A stretch of 64,000 nucleotides of DNA from Zonotrichia leucophrys gambelii (GCF_028769735.1 NC_088177.1:21923599-21987598), one strand, 5' to 3'. Numbered from the stretch's first letter, positions 1 to 11,799 are shown. Notes: generated by a model not told the origin, from the sequence alone. Translations and numbers: made by a program.

Positions 1-3000
1 ATTGTTACTCTGACTATTATAACTGGATTTAAGAAAAATTAAATGTAGTGCTATTTCTGTGTGCACATACACACATAAAGCACTATGGACACACACATGA
101 AAATGTCAGGAGCAAACTGCAAAAGCCTTATTATGCAGTAAGAAGCCATTACATCAGCTTTAGTAAATAAATCTACATTACAAAGCATTTCTGTATGTGG
201 AGAGAGATTATAAACAGGACCATGTTTTGGTGCAGACATCCAGACAAAGAACTGCAAAATAAAGGCTAACACCTTAACCTGTAGCTGCACAAGTCATCCT
301 TACTCTTTCCAGAGTACATCACAACTCAGAATACAGGACAGATAACATATTCCACTACTCTTGCATTTACTGAATGACTGCTGATGTTCCCAGAATGCAG
401 AGGAAATGGAAAAATCGTCTTAGATAGATGAGAACAAGCTTTGAATCTTTTGTCAGTGAACACAATTGCCCAGAATTCAAGTTCTCATTAAGCCACCTTT
501 TTCTTTTCATATTTTAATCTAAAAGATATGAACAGAGCAATTGATCATTTGAAGGTCAACATTTAGCTTTTATTTACTCAACAAAAAATTAAGGATGAAC
601 CTTAATTTACCTCCTCTGACATTTACTTTCTAGTTATTTTTGTTTTGCCAAAGTGCAAACATTATTAATTCTTAAGGACTTAAAAAAAAAAGCCAAACAT
701 ACACAAGAATTACAGTAATTACATAGTTCTCATTTTTCATTAATGGTATTAAAATGTTTGGCAGGCAAAAGAGAAATTACATAACTGACCCTTTAAAGGC
801 ATAGAGAAATGAAAGTTTATTTCCAACGCCATAATTTTCTCCTTTTTACCATGACTACAGTTTTTCAGTTTTCTGAAATGTTACTTGCCCTTCTCAGATT
901 TCTCAAAGAAACTGTCTTCTACTTTATGATTTCTTTACGGCAGTTTAAGTGCCTAAGGTTACTTTTTCATCAGGGCCAGCTGAATTGCAAGGCTGAATAA
1001 CTTTGAAAATTCCTTTTATAGAAGTCAGCTACTCCTCTCCAAGAGATTCTCAAGTAGTCAAGAAAATATTGCCTGGTGTTACATATTACAAATATCTAAT
1101 TTCCTTCCTTCTTTCAGTTGTCTGGTACATGAACACCCTTGTTTCTTCCAACTTATGGAAAACACTACAATACTATTGCACTTCCTGTAGTCTCTAGGTT
1201 CTTAATTATTATTCTTTATTTATGTTTTTCATTAAACTGTTAAAGATGCCAATGTCTTCATCCCTATGAGTGCAAGAATAGAGTAAGTAGATAATGCTAT
1301 CTCCTTACATGCTTGAATTAAACTCTGGTCACAGTATACTTCCACCATTTGGTAGGGATAATTTCATTCATTACTTAAGGGAGCAATAGACTCAGACTTC
1401 TAAAAAATTAATTTGGTAACAGAATTAACCCTGAACAGATTTTTGTCTTCAATAATTATAAAGATGGCACAGATGCTGAGGGAGGAAGGAAGGTACCTTT
1501 AAACCTTTTCAACCACACTATGGGGCCTCAACTCCAATATGAGGGAAAGGAGCAGAGGTTAAAGTAACATGAAACTGCAAAATTCCAGGTTTATCACAGC
1601 TGTTACTGTACAGACATACAGATGAGTTAATGGTGCTCTTCTTCACCCTGCTGCAGACAGGCAAGTTCAGAAGACATATGGCTCTGCTGAGCCAACATGC
1701 ACCAGATCACTAGAGTGAAGCAAACTCCAGCTGACTTCAGGTCCTGGATGGCCAAGGCAACTAAGAAAGATCACATTTGTGTGGAAGGGCCTTCCCTAAC
1801 CTCTCCTCAACACAGTCCTTATGCAGGTTTTTACCCATTTGCCTGGATCTGGCTTCTGGCTGTCAATGATTTGACTCATTCAGAAATTCTCTTTCTTATA
1901 CTTTCAGAAGCAGAAATCTGGAATGAATTTATTTTCCCTAGGCAGGTGCAGTACTTTTCCTGCTGATTACTATTGGAAAACTGGAGCTTTCCACTCTCTG
2001 AAGCTCTTCTTTTGTCCTGTGAAAGGTTCGAAGTTCTACTGGCTGACCCTAGGCATCTGCGTGTCTGATCCCCCTTCACCAGTCAGTCTCTCTTCCGCTT
2101 GACTTTCTCACAGAGTCCCTGTGGCCTTTGCAGGCCCAGAACTGAATTCTGAAGTCTTAGTTTCACTGTGTTTCACAATAGCTATTTCATAACATATGCC
2201 AACTTCCTATTGTCAGAGGAGTGGAATCAGAAACAGAAAATATTTATCCACGTGAACCGGAACTTCGAATGGGAAAATGCAAAACCCAATGGTCACAAGC
2301 AAAAATTTTCTTGCTTAGGAATTCAGGAAGGACAGATGAGCTTTTCTCAGTGCAGTGAGAACTCTGAAGCTGCTGCTGTTTTTTGGCATAAATCTTTCCA
2401 AACTGTAGCACTAAATTCAGCTGGTTACTTGGATATAGGCAAGTGAGTAGAACTTCATGGCCTTGGTTACAGACATTCATAAATGAGGGTTGCCTTCTCA
2501 CATATCAAGACTAAAATATGTTTGGAATAAAAAAGAAAAAAAAAACAACATTGGAGGAAAGTTTGTTTCTAAAGGTCACAGCATAGTTCCCCTTATTGAC
2601 AATACAATTAAGACTTCCCTGCAGCTTTCACTGTAAAAATATTTTCATATTTCTGTTAAATGTGAAACCACTGTCTTTTTCCGTGAAAGTTCGTGGCAGC
2701 ATTGCAGACTTGAGTAAAATGAAAACCATTGCTAATCAGAAGCATTCCTACCTCCTAAATCAAGAAATGGTTAAAAGTCAGTGGAGAGATGGTAAGAATA
2801 GAAATCCACTGTTTGAGAAGCTTCCTCATAAAAAGAACAGAGAGGAAGCCTTATAACTGAGTATACTTCACAAAATTAAAAATCATCTGTAGAACTGTTG
2901 CTTCTGGGGTTAATAGTGAAAACACTCAACAACACTGTGCACTCCCCCCAAGACCAGCTATTTAGCTTATATTTTAGTAAAGTGTTAAATCCTTTAAGTA

Positions 3001-3001
3001 C
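1..3001 (-). other. ITGA4: ITGA4 intron 6, 5' part, cut by window edge
   Basis: Starts with donor GTACTT and runs off the left edge. I looked on the minus strand for the next exon, which in human carries YSVGAG and GGAPQHEQIGK, and did not find it, so the intron is at least 3 kb here. The scattered open frames are all under 100 codons and unrecognised. Confidence 0.75.
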
Positions 3002-3131
3002 CTAAATAACTGCCAGATTTCACTTGGTTACTGGAATCTGAGTAATAGTGGATTGTATTTGTAGTTCTGTTGAATACAAACACAGAACCAGTCCAATAGA
3101 ATGATCCAGGGGCTCCCATTATAATTAAGTC
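3002..3131 (-). CDS. ITGA4: ITGA4 exon 6 (ligand-contact loop YWTG)
   Basis: Acceptor TTCTTTTAG, then 130 nt encoding DLIIMGAPGSFYWTGSVFVF, NRTTNTIHYYSDSSN and QVKSGSYL plus the first base of a Gly codon; donor GTACTT. It contains the second GAP motif (MGAPGS) and the FYWTG loop. Tyr, Trp and Gly of this loop correspond to human mature residues 187, 188 and 190, reported to be needed for VCAM-1/fibronectin binding, and all three are retained. NRT keeps a glycosylation sequon (human NIT). No homologue of the following exon was found between here and base 1. Confidence 0.94.
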
Positions 3132-6100
3132 CTAAAAGAAAAGCAAAACAAATCCATGTAATTCACACTGAAATATTCATGAAAATAAGCAAAACAAGTA
3201 AAATGCTCTTGTTTAGATCTCCTGTGAATTCTATGAAATGCTACTGGAGATGCATCTGGCTCAGGAGTGGCATTTACTACTAAATTACAGATAATATTTT
3301 CCAGACTTTGTAAAAATACCATTTTTAAAAGCTTTAAATTGTAACAACAAAATACAGCAATTCAGGATATTCTCTTCTCAAATGAGCTTTTTAGAAATTA
3401 CAATCTTAGGGTGGAATGAAGATTAAATAATAGAGAGTATTACTCTGTAAAGCAAGAAGGCAAGCATTATAAATGTTACATCAAACATATTAAAGAGAAT
3501 AATAAAATTTCATCCTCTGCTATATCCATGCCCTTTTTCCAGATGAAAAATAACTTTGGTTTTAGTAAGGTGTAAAAGTATTCTTGGTATTAAAAACTAA
3601 AGCCTTACTTGGGAATTACCATGCAAGTCAGAGCAAGATTTAATTAAAAATAAATTAAAAAGTGATTTTTCCCTCCCACAATAAAATACAGCATTGATGT
3701 TTGCATTTACACATCCCCTTTTAGACATTATACATAAAAGTAAGTATATAAACAGAGAGACTTCTGGTATCTTTAATACACACCTCAATGTAAAAACTGG
3801 ATATGCCAGCCTGACATGACCCAAGGCTTTCTCCATACTTTCGTGCATGATCTGGGAATGGACAAGAAATATTCAAAAGGATGAGAAGCAAGTACTTCCA
3901 GAGTTTTGTCACCAGGCTTTCAACAGAAGTTCAGACAACTTATGAAAAAACAAAAAACACCTCCGCAAAAAGTTGATTTTCAGTTCTGCAATAACACTAA
4001 AACCACTGGTTTCTACTAGATAGCCTTTAGGTGCAATATACTATTGTAACAAACTTAAAACACTGTGTATCACTTGATCACACCTGCCTTTGAAATACTG
4101 ACTTAAAAGGCTATACTTTTAAAATTGTTCCATGAATGAAACAGACAAATAATTTGAGCACCACATCTGGATACTCTTCCACTCTGTACTTCAGGCATAC
4201 TCTGACAGGCTTGATTGAACTTGCCCTGTGCTGCACTGGTGCCATGAGGGGTTTGTGTTATGGCAGTCTCAGATATCCTGCTTTCATCCCAGCTCTGCTT
4301 TCCTGCAATTCTTTGCTGACTGCCTGCCATCCGGGTTCCCTTCATTCCATACACAGATTTGTACACTGAAAGTCTCCAAAGATAAAAAACACATGATTTC
4401 ACTACCCCTTGTAAGAGTCTCCAAAGCCAGCAGTGGGACATTTGATGGCACTACTCTGCACAGGAAGATCACTTTGTCAGCTGATCCTTGCATTGGCAAG
4501 GCACAGGGCACGGGACTGTTCTCCTGGGTGGATGGTAGATAACAATGGCAAAGCATGGATGGAATCATTTGGTAGATTCTGGTCTTGCCTCTTATTCTGC
4601 TGCTGAAGTTCTCCAAGGAAGAACCCCTGAAGGTCTCATGCCACAGCAGCAGCCTTGGCAGAAGACAAGTAAGGGACAAGGACATGCACTGTGAGAGGCA
4701 CTGCAGCACCTTTGCAGCAAAGGCTAAGGAGCAGGTGGTAACAATCACTTGCAGGTATTTCTGCTGCTCTGCTGTGCGACTCCCCAGAGCAATGACAAGA
4801 GTAAAGGAAGGAAGGATGTCCTCTACTGGCCTGGTTTTGAAAAGCCAGGCCATCCTTCAGCAATGCAGTCTGGGAAAAAACTACTCTGATGCCCTGTTCC
4901 AATTTTTTTTTTGCCTTTTGAAAGCAGGTTTTCTTTGAAGTGATAAACATCTTTACATCACAAACTGGGCTCATATCATCAGCACTCAGCCTCCAAGCCT
5001 TTGGCTGCAGAAAACCTTCTCATAACAACACAGGCTTTTCACAAACTCTGCACCATTCAATTGCATATCTCACCCTTCCCTACAAAAGGACTCAAGCCTT
5101 TTGCTTACCTATATGGCACGGGCATATTCTTTTGCTCATGTCAGTTCGGAAATCAGGAGGGATGGCAAAACAAACGCCCTGTGGCAGTTTGTGCTCAACT
5201 TTGACGTAAAACACATTTTTCCATCTATGTCCACAAGCCTATGGATATAAAACAAACACAGCATTTGACATGGAAGCCCAAGAAAGCTGGCTGCAGTCTG
5301 ACAAACAGGCCCAGTGGTTAATACATACAACGATAGATCCGTCCTCCTTTGGTTGCCTCGACAAGCTGACACCCAGCCACTGATTATCCCGCTCTTCCAC
5401 ACACGTCTTCCCACAGTAGTCGCCACTGGGATGGCCTAGGAGACAAAGACCAGGGCTCTGAACAGAGGGACAAGGTGAAGAACAATGTGGTGGGTAACAG
5501 AAGAATCCAAGAACTCTGAGGGGACAGTGCAGCAATTTGGATATGGTGGCTCTGACCTCAGTCTCACATAGGTCACACAGACTTTTTACTTTCTTTTTGA
5601 GCAAAGTTATGATTGTGGGTAGCCAAAGGGAACATCCTGGCTCTGAATGTGATAGGCTGGCAGTGAGGATGGGCTTTCCCATCATTACTCAGACAGAAAG
5701 TGACATTACACTCAATTCTGGTGAAGGGCTGTCCCTCTAAGTGCTCTTCAGCCTAAATGTTTGTAAGAAACACAAGTAATACCTGTGAGTGCCACCTAAA
5801 CTGTGTGTCTACTGGTAGCAGACCTTAAAACAATCTCTACTGCAAATGGCTATCAAATAAAGGTTGTATAACTGTCACCTCTGTTGGGGATGGCACATCA
5901 CTACCTATGCACATCCTGTATGCTTCTTTCACTGTTGCAATTATTCACTAGCAGCTCTTAGTGTTAGTTCTTAAGTAGAGTTATTTTTTAAAACCTTGAG
6001 AAAACACACTGAAATGTCTTCTAACTCTGCCCCGCAGCTCAAAAGGCCACAGTATTGCCAAGTTAGCAAACATCTGCTTTCCTCTGGAAAGCAGTAGCGA

Positions 6101-9100
6101 ACCCCACAGTAAGGAGAAGCCACATGTTTATTCTAAGTTATATAAAGGAAGTTTTTAATTTTTAAGATGTTTGTATGAATAAGCATTAATCAAATTGTTG
6201 AACTGGTATTTTCTATGCATCAGCATGATAGTTTATGAAAATAAGTTCTTATAAAATAAGGAAACACATTAGGTCATTTGAACAAACTCTTTTGCATAAT
6301 TTTTAAAACTTTCTCAGATTGAATACAACTACAGGTGAACCCAAAATGTTTGAGGTTTAAGTGTTAGTTTAGTTACCCAGCAGAGGATGTCAGTACAGAC
6401 CACAGAGTACTAATGCTGATGGGATATTGTTTGCACAGAAAAAAGCCCCATAAATCACACCCCACACCTTCTCACCCCTCACCCCACCAAAAAGCCTGCA
6501 AAAATTAACCCACCAAACAAAACACCTGTGCTGAGAGCAGAACTGGCATTTATTACTGTCCAATGCATTACAGAGTTTAAATGAATACATAGATTATCCT
6601 ATTGGCTAATGTCAGAGATGACACTTCCATGTACTGCATATACACTGCTTTTCAGAAACAAGTGTGGAATTTAGTTTTGGAACTGAATTATGCAATGGAA
6701 AACTTCTCACTACCTAAGGGAGACATTTCCATGGTTTACATGAATTAAAAAGCAGATTTATCAGATTGAAATATCCTCAGAAAAGAAAATTCCATTACAC
6801 TCCCATGTGTAAGAATTAGTCCTCCTTTAAACTGCACAAGGCACTTCTGGTAATTCCCTTCTAGCAATGAGTTCCATCCTCTTCTAATAATGACTTACCT
6901 GGGACTTGCTTTTATGTGGACTTACAGGAAACGGGAGAAGTAGAGAAGACCAGGGCAATAAATTGAGACCCCAAGAGACTGAGACTTTTTATCACTAAAT
7001 CAAATAAAACCAGACAATGATGATGTGAGAGATGAGTAAGTTCAGCCTGTCTCAGTGCTTCCTTCCTGTGCCTCTTTCAGAGGTTTGTAACAAAAAGAAG
7101 CACCACCATTCTTTGACACTCACTGGATTTCATTCCCCTTTTCCTTTGCTCCAGTATATGTTGATTCAGGGTTATTTTGGCCCTCTACTGAAATGCTGCC
7201 TTATGTTTCCTATCTTTCTCTGACTGGCAAGTATTCAACCACCTTGAAATTACAGACATCCGTGGGAGAGAGAAGCAAGAACTTGACATCCCAGACAGCC
7301 TGATGAGTCCCTGCTCAGGGTATGACATTATAAAAGCTTTATCAAATGAGAAAATGGAGCATTCTGCACAAGCAACAGAGCAGCACTGCAAAAGCTCAAG
7401 AGGACATGGCAGCTTGGTTGCCTCAGGGAAAAGGAGCACGTGCTGTCATAAAGTCACTGAGAAATAAGTAATTGCCCATGCCTGTGTACATTACACAGCT
7501 GGAAGACACACTTCTGCTGCAATCCCCTCTGAACACATCCACAGAAACAATGCAACTGCACACAAATATGGTCAGAACTTAAAAAGCCACTTCTGGTTTT
7601 GGCCTCAAGGATCATAATACAGATGTTTGCAATGTCATCTGAGAAACCAGTTTTATACAACTTGCTCCAGTGTTTTCCATGCCCAACAGCCTCTCATCAC
7701 CCACTTTATCCTCCCTTAACTCCTCTGGTTCATTGCTAACTGATGAAAATGATGAAGTCTGCTGCAAAGGCAATAAGCTTCCTGATATCCTGCTCCTAGG
7801 TGTCAGGGCCTCAGAGTCTAGTTTTACTCACCCAGGAACTACTTTTTGTTTTCACAGATCTGATGTGGTTTATCCCTCTTATGTTCCTCAAATAACTTCA
7901 ACCCAAAACATTTTAAATGATACCCATTTCCATCCTTCTGTAACAGACCTAGGTCCAGAAGATCCCATGTTCCTTGGAATAGTATGGCTATTTGAAAGAG
8001 GTCACTTGCCAGGTACGAGCACTGCAAGCAACATAAAAAAACACACTACCAAAACTCAAACTTATTGAAATCAAAGTTGAACAGACACAGCTCTTCTGCC
8101 TTTGGGGAAAACCATTAACTGTTCACTTTTCCATTGTAATGATTCAGCTGGGGGAGCTAGAGGGCAATTTGTTCACAGGTTAATTGCAGCAGAGACTTAA
8201 AGGAAGGGAGCAAGACTGAAACTGCAGGCAGAGCTTTCTGGCCTTATATTAAACAGTACGCAGTGAATTTACTGCATTCATCTGTAGCTAAAACTAATTT
8301 TTTCTTTAGACTGGACAGCAAATTGCACAAATTATTTCCTATATACTTAAGCCAGTAAATCACTATTTCAAATCTGACATCAGTGCTATTGAAAAATTTC
8401 TGTAACATTTTATATGTCCAAAATTCAATAGGTCAAAATGTATAGAAAACTTTGTGTAAATTCCTCTGCAATAATCTGTGACTACCCCAAGCTGACGTGG
8501 GCAAGGATTTGAAACTCAAGACTAGAAGATGGACACAGTGCCTCAATCTGAAGTACTGTATTTTGTACTTGAAGTTTCATAATCAAACAAGCCTCTGCAT
8601 CTAACATAAGCCATTATTTAAAAATACTCCGAATACAAATAAATCTGCAGTCTAGAACACTTGACACCATAAACAGAAGTACTAGAACTCAAAAAGAGAC
8701 TGAAAACTCTTCTATTCATCAATCAGAGAGAGATTTAAAAGTGTCAATGAGGGGCTAGGAAGAGGAAGCCTTACTAGTGTATCTCATTGCTCTTTTCAGC
8801 TCTTAAACCAGCCCAGGGCCTGCAACATCTTGATGAACATTAAAATTCTTCAAAGTATGTCTGGATGAGTTATCCCAGATTCTGTGATGACTGCAGCATA
8901 AGACTGTTCCCAGCAGACCTTTTGCTTCTGAGAAAGCAGATAGGGACTTGTGACACAAAAATACAACAGCAGTTTTGTGTGATCAGAGGCTTCCTAATGG
9001 TTCATGAATCCTTCATTAATTAGTTACGGCAGTTTCAAGGCTACTTTAGCAAAAAGGAGTGACAAAGTATTTTAACATATTTATGTCTCCAAGTAATTCA

Positions 9101-11718
9101 CATCCATTTATTACAGAATCCCAACATTTGGAAAGCCATTTCTATTGCCTGTTATCACCTCTACTTTTTTATGACTTATAATTAGAAACTTACCACCTCA
9201 AAGACGTTTTTACCAGAACAAAATGCAAATTCAACTATTTAAGAGCAAGACAGAAACATTTATTTCTTACTGTGCCTGTTCAGCAGCGCAACATATTGCC
9301 ACACATTTTTCTAAGGAAATTCCCTATTCTATGAGATCAGAACCCAAACTCGAATGAGTTAGACAAAGATAATTAAGTTCAGCTTTGTAATTGCAAGTTT
9401 CCCTGCACATTTCTCTGACCTCAGATACTATGCCACTTCATTCACATCCCATGTTGCACAGCTGCCTTTGGCTTCTTCATTGACCTCCATGACCTGTTTT
9501 ACAATACAGCACTTCTTTTCAGCTTCTATTTAACTTCAGAAATACTACAGACAAACCTTAGTGATGCAAAGATGTCATCTTTGCAGTAATGAAAACCTAG
9601 TTTGCAAAAATGTGGCATAACTACATAACTGTTTTAAAAAGTATGTTGCGTAACCTGCAGCCTTCAATTCTGGGAATAGAGGCCATGTTAAGCTGAGCCT
9701 TTGGAACTGCATAAACTTTTTCATATATCTGTTGCCTCATTTCACTTAGAATCCCTTAAGCTGTTGAAGAAAAACCCATCATATTATTTCTTTGGAGATT
9801 TTGTTTCTACATTGGCTAAATGAGCAAAGTGAGAGGCATTGCAGATGTTTGTAGTTTTCAAAGAACCTGAAATTTTCAAGTCTTCCTTTCCTTCCCTCAC
9901 ACAGTAAAGGACTATTTTTACCACCAATCTAGGAACAGGGATTTATTGACTCTTAGCATATGTTATAAAGTCACTACTTTAGTTGGCCTCCTAGATTTTT
10001 TGCAAGCCTCCTAAAAATCAGACAGTCAGAAAAAAATAGGTCTTTGTTATGCATAACTTTTTAATAGATATAGTATGGGAATGAAAATACTCAACAAAAC
10101 CCTAAAATACTACTTGGGCTGGTATAAACATAATTTCCATTCTTTCTAGCAGCAACTGCTTGTTTTTTTCTTACAGGACTGCCCGTAAAACACCACTGAA
10201 GTACCTTAGGTTTTTGTAACCCAGTTACAAATTGAAACTCTTATATAGATTTGTAGCAAAAAAACCACTAAAAACAAACTGACAGAAGGATAGAACCTGT
10301 CAGTTCTAAGTTTTATACACAGACATGTAGAGAAATAATTGTTTTAGTATTTTTTTGGTTACAGAATGCTGTCACCAAACAGAGCTCCGCCCTGACAGCC
10401 ACCAGTTCATGGTGTGCCATTGCTTTCAAATATTTTGATAGCCCTTTTCCCGCGCTTCCCCGCGCTGGGTGGTGTGCTCATAACGGATGGGATACTCTGG
10501 GTCGGAGGGTGGCACAGTACAAGCTGGGGAAGATTCTCTCCATAGCACATGAATAGCGTCAACAGCACTATGCAAATGGGACAGGAAGAGAGCCCAAGGC
10601 AATTCACACATGTTCATGGCAGCCCAGAGCAGAGCCTTCCCCTTTTTAACAAGTATCAAGCGCTTGGAAGTTCAGTAAGTTCAGCCAGTTACATCTCCTA
10701 AGTATGGAGACCGTGGAGATAAAGAGAAGCAAAGTTAAATGCAGGACCCATAAACACCGATTCAGTCAAAAAGAACTTTGTTCGCCTGAAACGCCAATAA
10801 ATCCGCAAGCAGGGGGAACCCATCAGCAAGACAGCTGTGGCTCAGAGTTACTTTAGGGTGGCTTTTACGAAGAGAAGGCTTTGCAGGGGAAAACATGATT
10901 TAGGCACATACTTCTACCCTCCCATCCCTGAGCTTAATGCATTCATCCGCTGCCCTGAGAGCTGCAGCAGCTCTCCGCAGAGCAGGCTCACACCGAAACT
11001 CTAACGGGGCTTCTGACTCGGAGGCTGAAAGGTGCGAAACGGCTGTGGGAACATCTGTCCCACCTAACTTCCCCAAATCAAGTTTTGGTCATGTCATCTC
11101 TCGATGCCGCCGCTACAGTCCTCAGGCATTAGCGCTGATCTCGCCCTTTGGCGAGAGGCACAGCACTCTGCAGTTTACGGCGGAAGGGCCCAGCACGCCC
11201 CGCAGGGCAACGGAGCGGAGCCGCGGTGCGCGCCGGGCGGCGGGCACCCTCCGTCCGTCCGTCTGTCCGTCCCCGGCCGCCGCCCCGCCGGGGTCTCCCC
11301 GCCCACGGCCCGCTGCCGACTCACCCAGCTGGAGCTGCTCGCACTCTCCGCTGGAGCTGCCCCCGATCCGGCACCGGAATATGGCCCCGGGGTTCACCAC
11401 CGACTCGTTGGCGGGCCAGCTGGCCCGGGGCGCGCCCGCCACCAGCCTGCGGGCAGAGACGGCAGCGTGAGGAGCCGCGGCCAGGGCAAGGCGCGACGGG
11501 CCCCCGCGGGGGGACGGCCGGGCCGGGACTCACCATCGCTCCTGGCCGTGGCGGTGCAGGAGCACCGAGTAGCCGAAGAAGGTCCCGTTGCCCCCGCGGA
11601 AGAGCAGCGCGTGCTGCGTGTCCAGGTTGTAGGGCCGCGCCGTCGGCAGGCACAGGCACAGCAGGAGCAGCGGGGCGGCCCAGCCCGCAGCGCCCCGCGC
11701 CCTCCCGCAGCTCCGCAT
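3002..11718 (-). CDS. ITGA4: Integrin alpha-4 (CD49d), 5' part of gene, coding exons 1-6 (partial)
   Basis: Coding join on the minus strand: 11718-11534, 11446-11325, 5435-5329, 5238-5109, 3851-3784, 3131-3002, 742 nt in all, continuing beyond the left edge. Integrin alpha-4 pairs with beta-1 or beta-7 at the leukocyte surface and binds VCAM-1, fibronectin CS-1 and MAdCAM-1. The visible part covers the signal peptide and the first blades of the beta-propeller, with no inserted I domain, as expected for this subfamily. The choice of alpha-4 over alpha-9 rests on EERDNQWLGV (exon 3), SCQAGISSFY (exon 5) and the LDT start of the mature chain. Every junction keeps frame and uses GT/AG. The human protein is about 1,030 residues, so roughly a quarter is here. 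Identity is very sure; exact ends rest on reading splice sites by eye. Confidence 0.96.
3132..3783 (-). other. ITGA4: ITGA4 intron 5 (652 bp)
   Basis: AT-rich intron from donor GTGTGT to acceptor TTCTTTTAG. No repeats or conserved-looking blocks were recognised. Confidence 0.88.
3784..3851 (-). CDS. ITGA4: ITGA4 exon 5 (beta-propeller, SCQAGISSFY)
   Basis: Acceptor CATTCCCAG ends at 3852; AT completes the Asp codon left open by exon 4. The 68-nt exon encodes HARKYGESLGSCQAGISSFY then IE, ending in phase 0 before donor GTGTGT. SCQAGISSFY is identical to the human segment and holds the cysteine that partners the second Cys of RICPC in exon 4. The exon is easily missed because it is short and flanked by open intronic frames. 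Confidence 0.92.
3852..5108 (-). other. ITGA4: ITGA4 intron 4 (1.26 kb)
   Basis: Intron from donor GTAAGC to acceptor CCCAG. It is somewhat richer in GC than its surroundings and carries overlapping open frames of up to 189 codons on both strands (for example 4284-4853 minus). None resembles a known protein, and frames open on both strands suggest stop-poor composition, not coding. Confidence 0.85.
5109..5238 (-). CDS. ITGA4: ITGA4 exon 4 (beta-propeller, HRWKN and RICPC)
   Basis: Acceptor CCATAG, then 130 nt encoding ACGHRWKNVFYVKVEHKLPQ, GVCFAIPPDFRTDMSK and RICPCHI, ending on the first base of an Asp codon before donor GTAAGC. The segment ACGHRWKN matches human TCGHRWKN and GVCF aligns with GGCY. 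The odd residue is the first cysteine of CPC: as I recall the human protein it has APC there, so the bird has an extra cysteine two residues before one that forms a conserved disulphide. Only 90 bp of intron separate this exon from exon 3. Confidence 0.93.
5239..5328 (-). other. ITGA4: ITGA4 intron 3 (90 bp)
   Basis: Short intron starting GTATGTATT and ending ATATCCATAG. It lies in phase 0 between the codons for Val and Ala. The open frame running through it continues exon 3 by chance. Confidence 0.9.
5329..5435 (-). CDS. ITGA4: ITGA4 exon 3 (beta-propeller, GKTC/EERDNQWLGV)
   Basis: Acceptor CTCCTAG is followed by GC, completing the split Gly from exon 2. The 107-nt exon encodes 35 further residues: HPSGDYCGKTC, then VEERDNQWLGVSLSRQP and KEDGSIV. 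The EERDNQWLGV core is the best single discriminator for alpha-4. Donor GTATGT follows at phase 0. Compared with the human protein, the NGS sequon in GENGSIV is replaced here by EDGS, so one N-glycan site is missing. Confidence 0.94.
5436..11324 (-). other. ITGA4: ITGA4 intron 2 (5.9 kb)
   Basis: AT-rich intron between exons 2 and 3, starting GTGAGT and ending CTCCTAG. No coding segment or clear transposon was recognised. The stretch 10435-10560 has a small cluster of CpGs in an otherwise CpG-poor region; see findings. Intronic enhancers are plausible so close to the promoter, but none can be pointed to from the bases. Confidence 0.85.
11325..11446 (-). CDS. ITGA4: ITGA4 exon 2 (beta-propeller blade 1)
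   Basis: Acceptor CCCGCAG ends at 11447; the first G completes the split Trp codon from exon 1. The 122-nt exon encodes LVAGAPRASWPANESVVNPG and then AIFRCRIGG up to CEQLQLG. It contains the GAP half of the first FG-GAP repeat, the conserved glycosylation sequon NES (human NAS), and the RC...C cysteine pair known to form a small disulphide in alpha-4. It ends on the first base of a Gly codon, with donor GTGAGT. Human has LLVGAP where this has LVAGAP. The exon lies within the CpG island, separated from exon 1 by a GC-rich 87-bp intron. Confidence 0.93.
11447..11533 (-). other. ITGA4: ITGA4 intron 1 (87 bp)
   Basis: Very short GC-rich intron inside the CpG island, starting GTGAGTCCCGG and ending CTCTGCCCGCAG. 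It interrupts a Trp codon after its second base. Nothing else is visible in it. Confidence 0.9.
11534..11718 (-). CDS. ITGA4: ITGA4 exon 1 (start codon, signal peptide, mature N terminus)
   Basis: The ATG at 11718-11716 (context GGAGCCATGC, with a purine at -3) is the first in-frame ATG; the triplets upstream in this frame include a GTG but no ATG. It encodes a basic stretch (MRSCGRARG), a hydrophobic core (PLLLLCLCL) and a cleavage-like PTARP, followed by the mature start YNLDTQ. The FGYSVLLH segment begins the first propeller repeat. NGT is an N-glycosylation sequon in a place where I recall none in the human protein. The exon ends after TG of a Trp codon, with donor GTGAGT at 11533-11528. 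The 5' UTR extends rightwards into the CpG island, and its cap site cannot be placed. Confidence 0.93.
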
Positions 11719-11799
11719 GGCTCCGGCCGACCGGCAGCGCACCGACGCCGGCTTCCCGCCTCTCCGCTCGGCGAGAGGAGAGGGCAGGGCAGCTCCGCG

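Noticed and set aside
4284..4853. 189-codon minus-strand frame in ITGA4 intron 4
   Set aside because: It lies between two verified exons, overlaps open frames on the opposite strand, and has no recognisable domain.
8820..8940. Second CR1 3' end suggested by GATTCTGTGATGACT
   Set aside because: The preceding sequence does not follow the CR1 3' consensus, and there is no repeated ATTCTATG tail.
11719..11742. Extension of the ITGA4 start eight codons upstream
   Set aside because: The triplet at 11742 is GTG, not ATG. The first ATG at 11718 has a good context and leads straight into a normal signal peptide.
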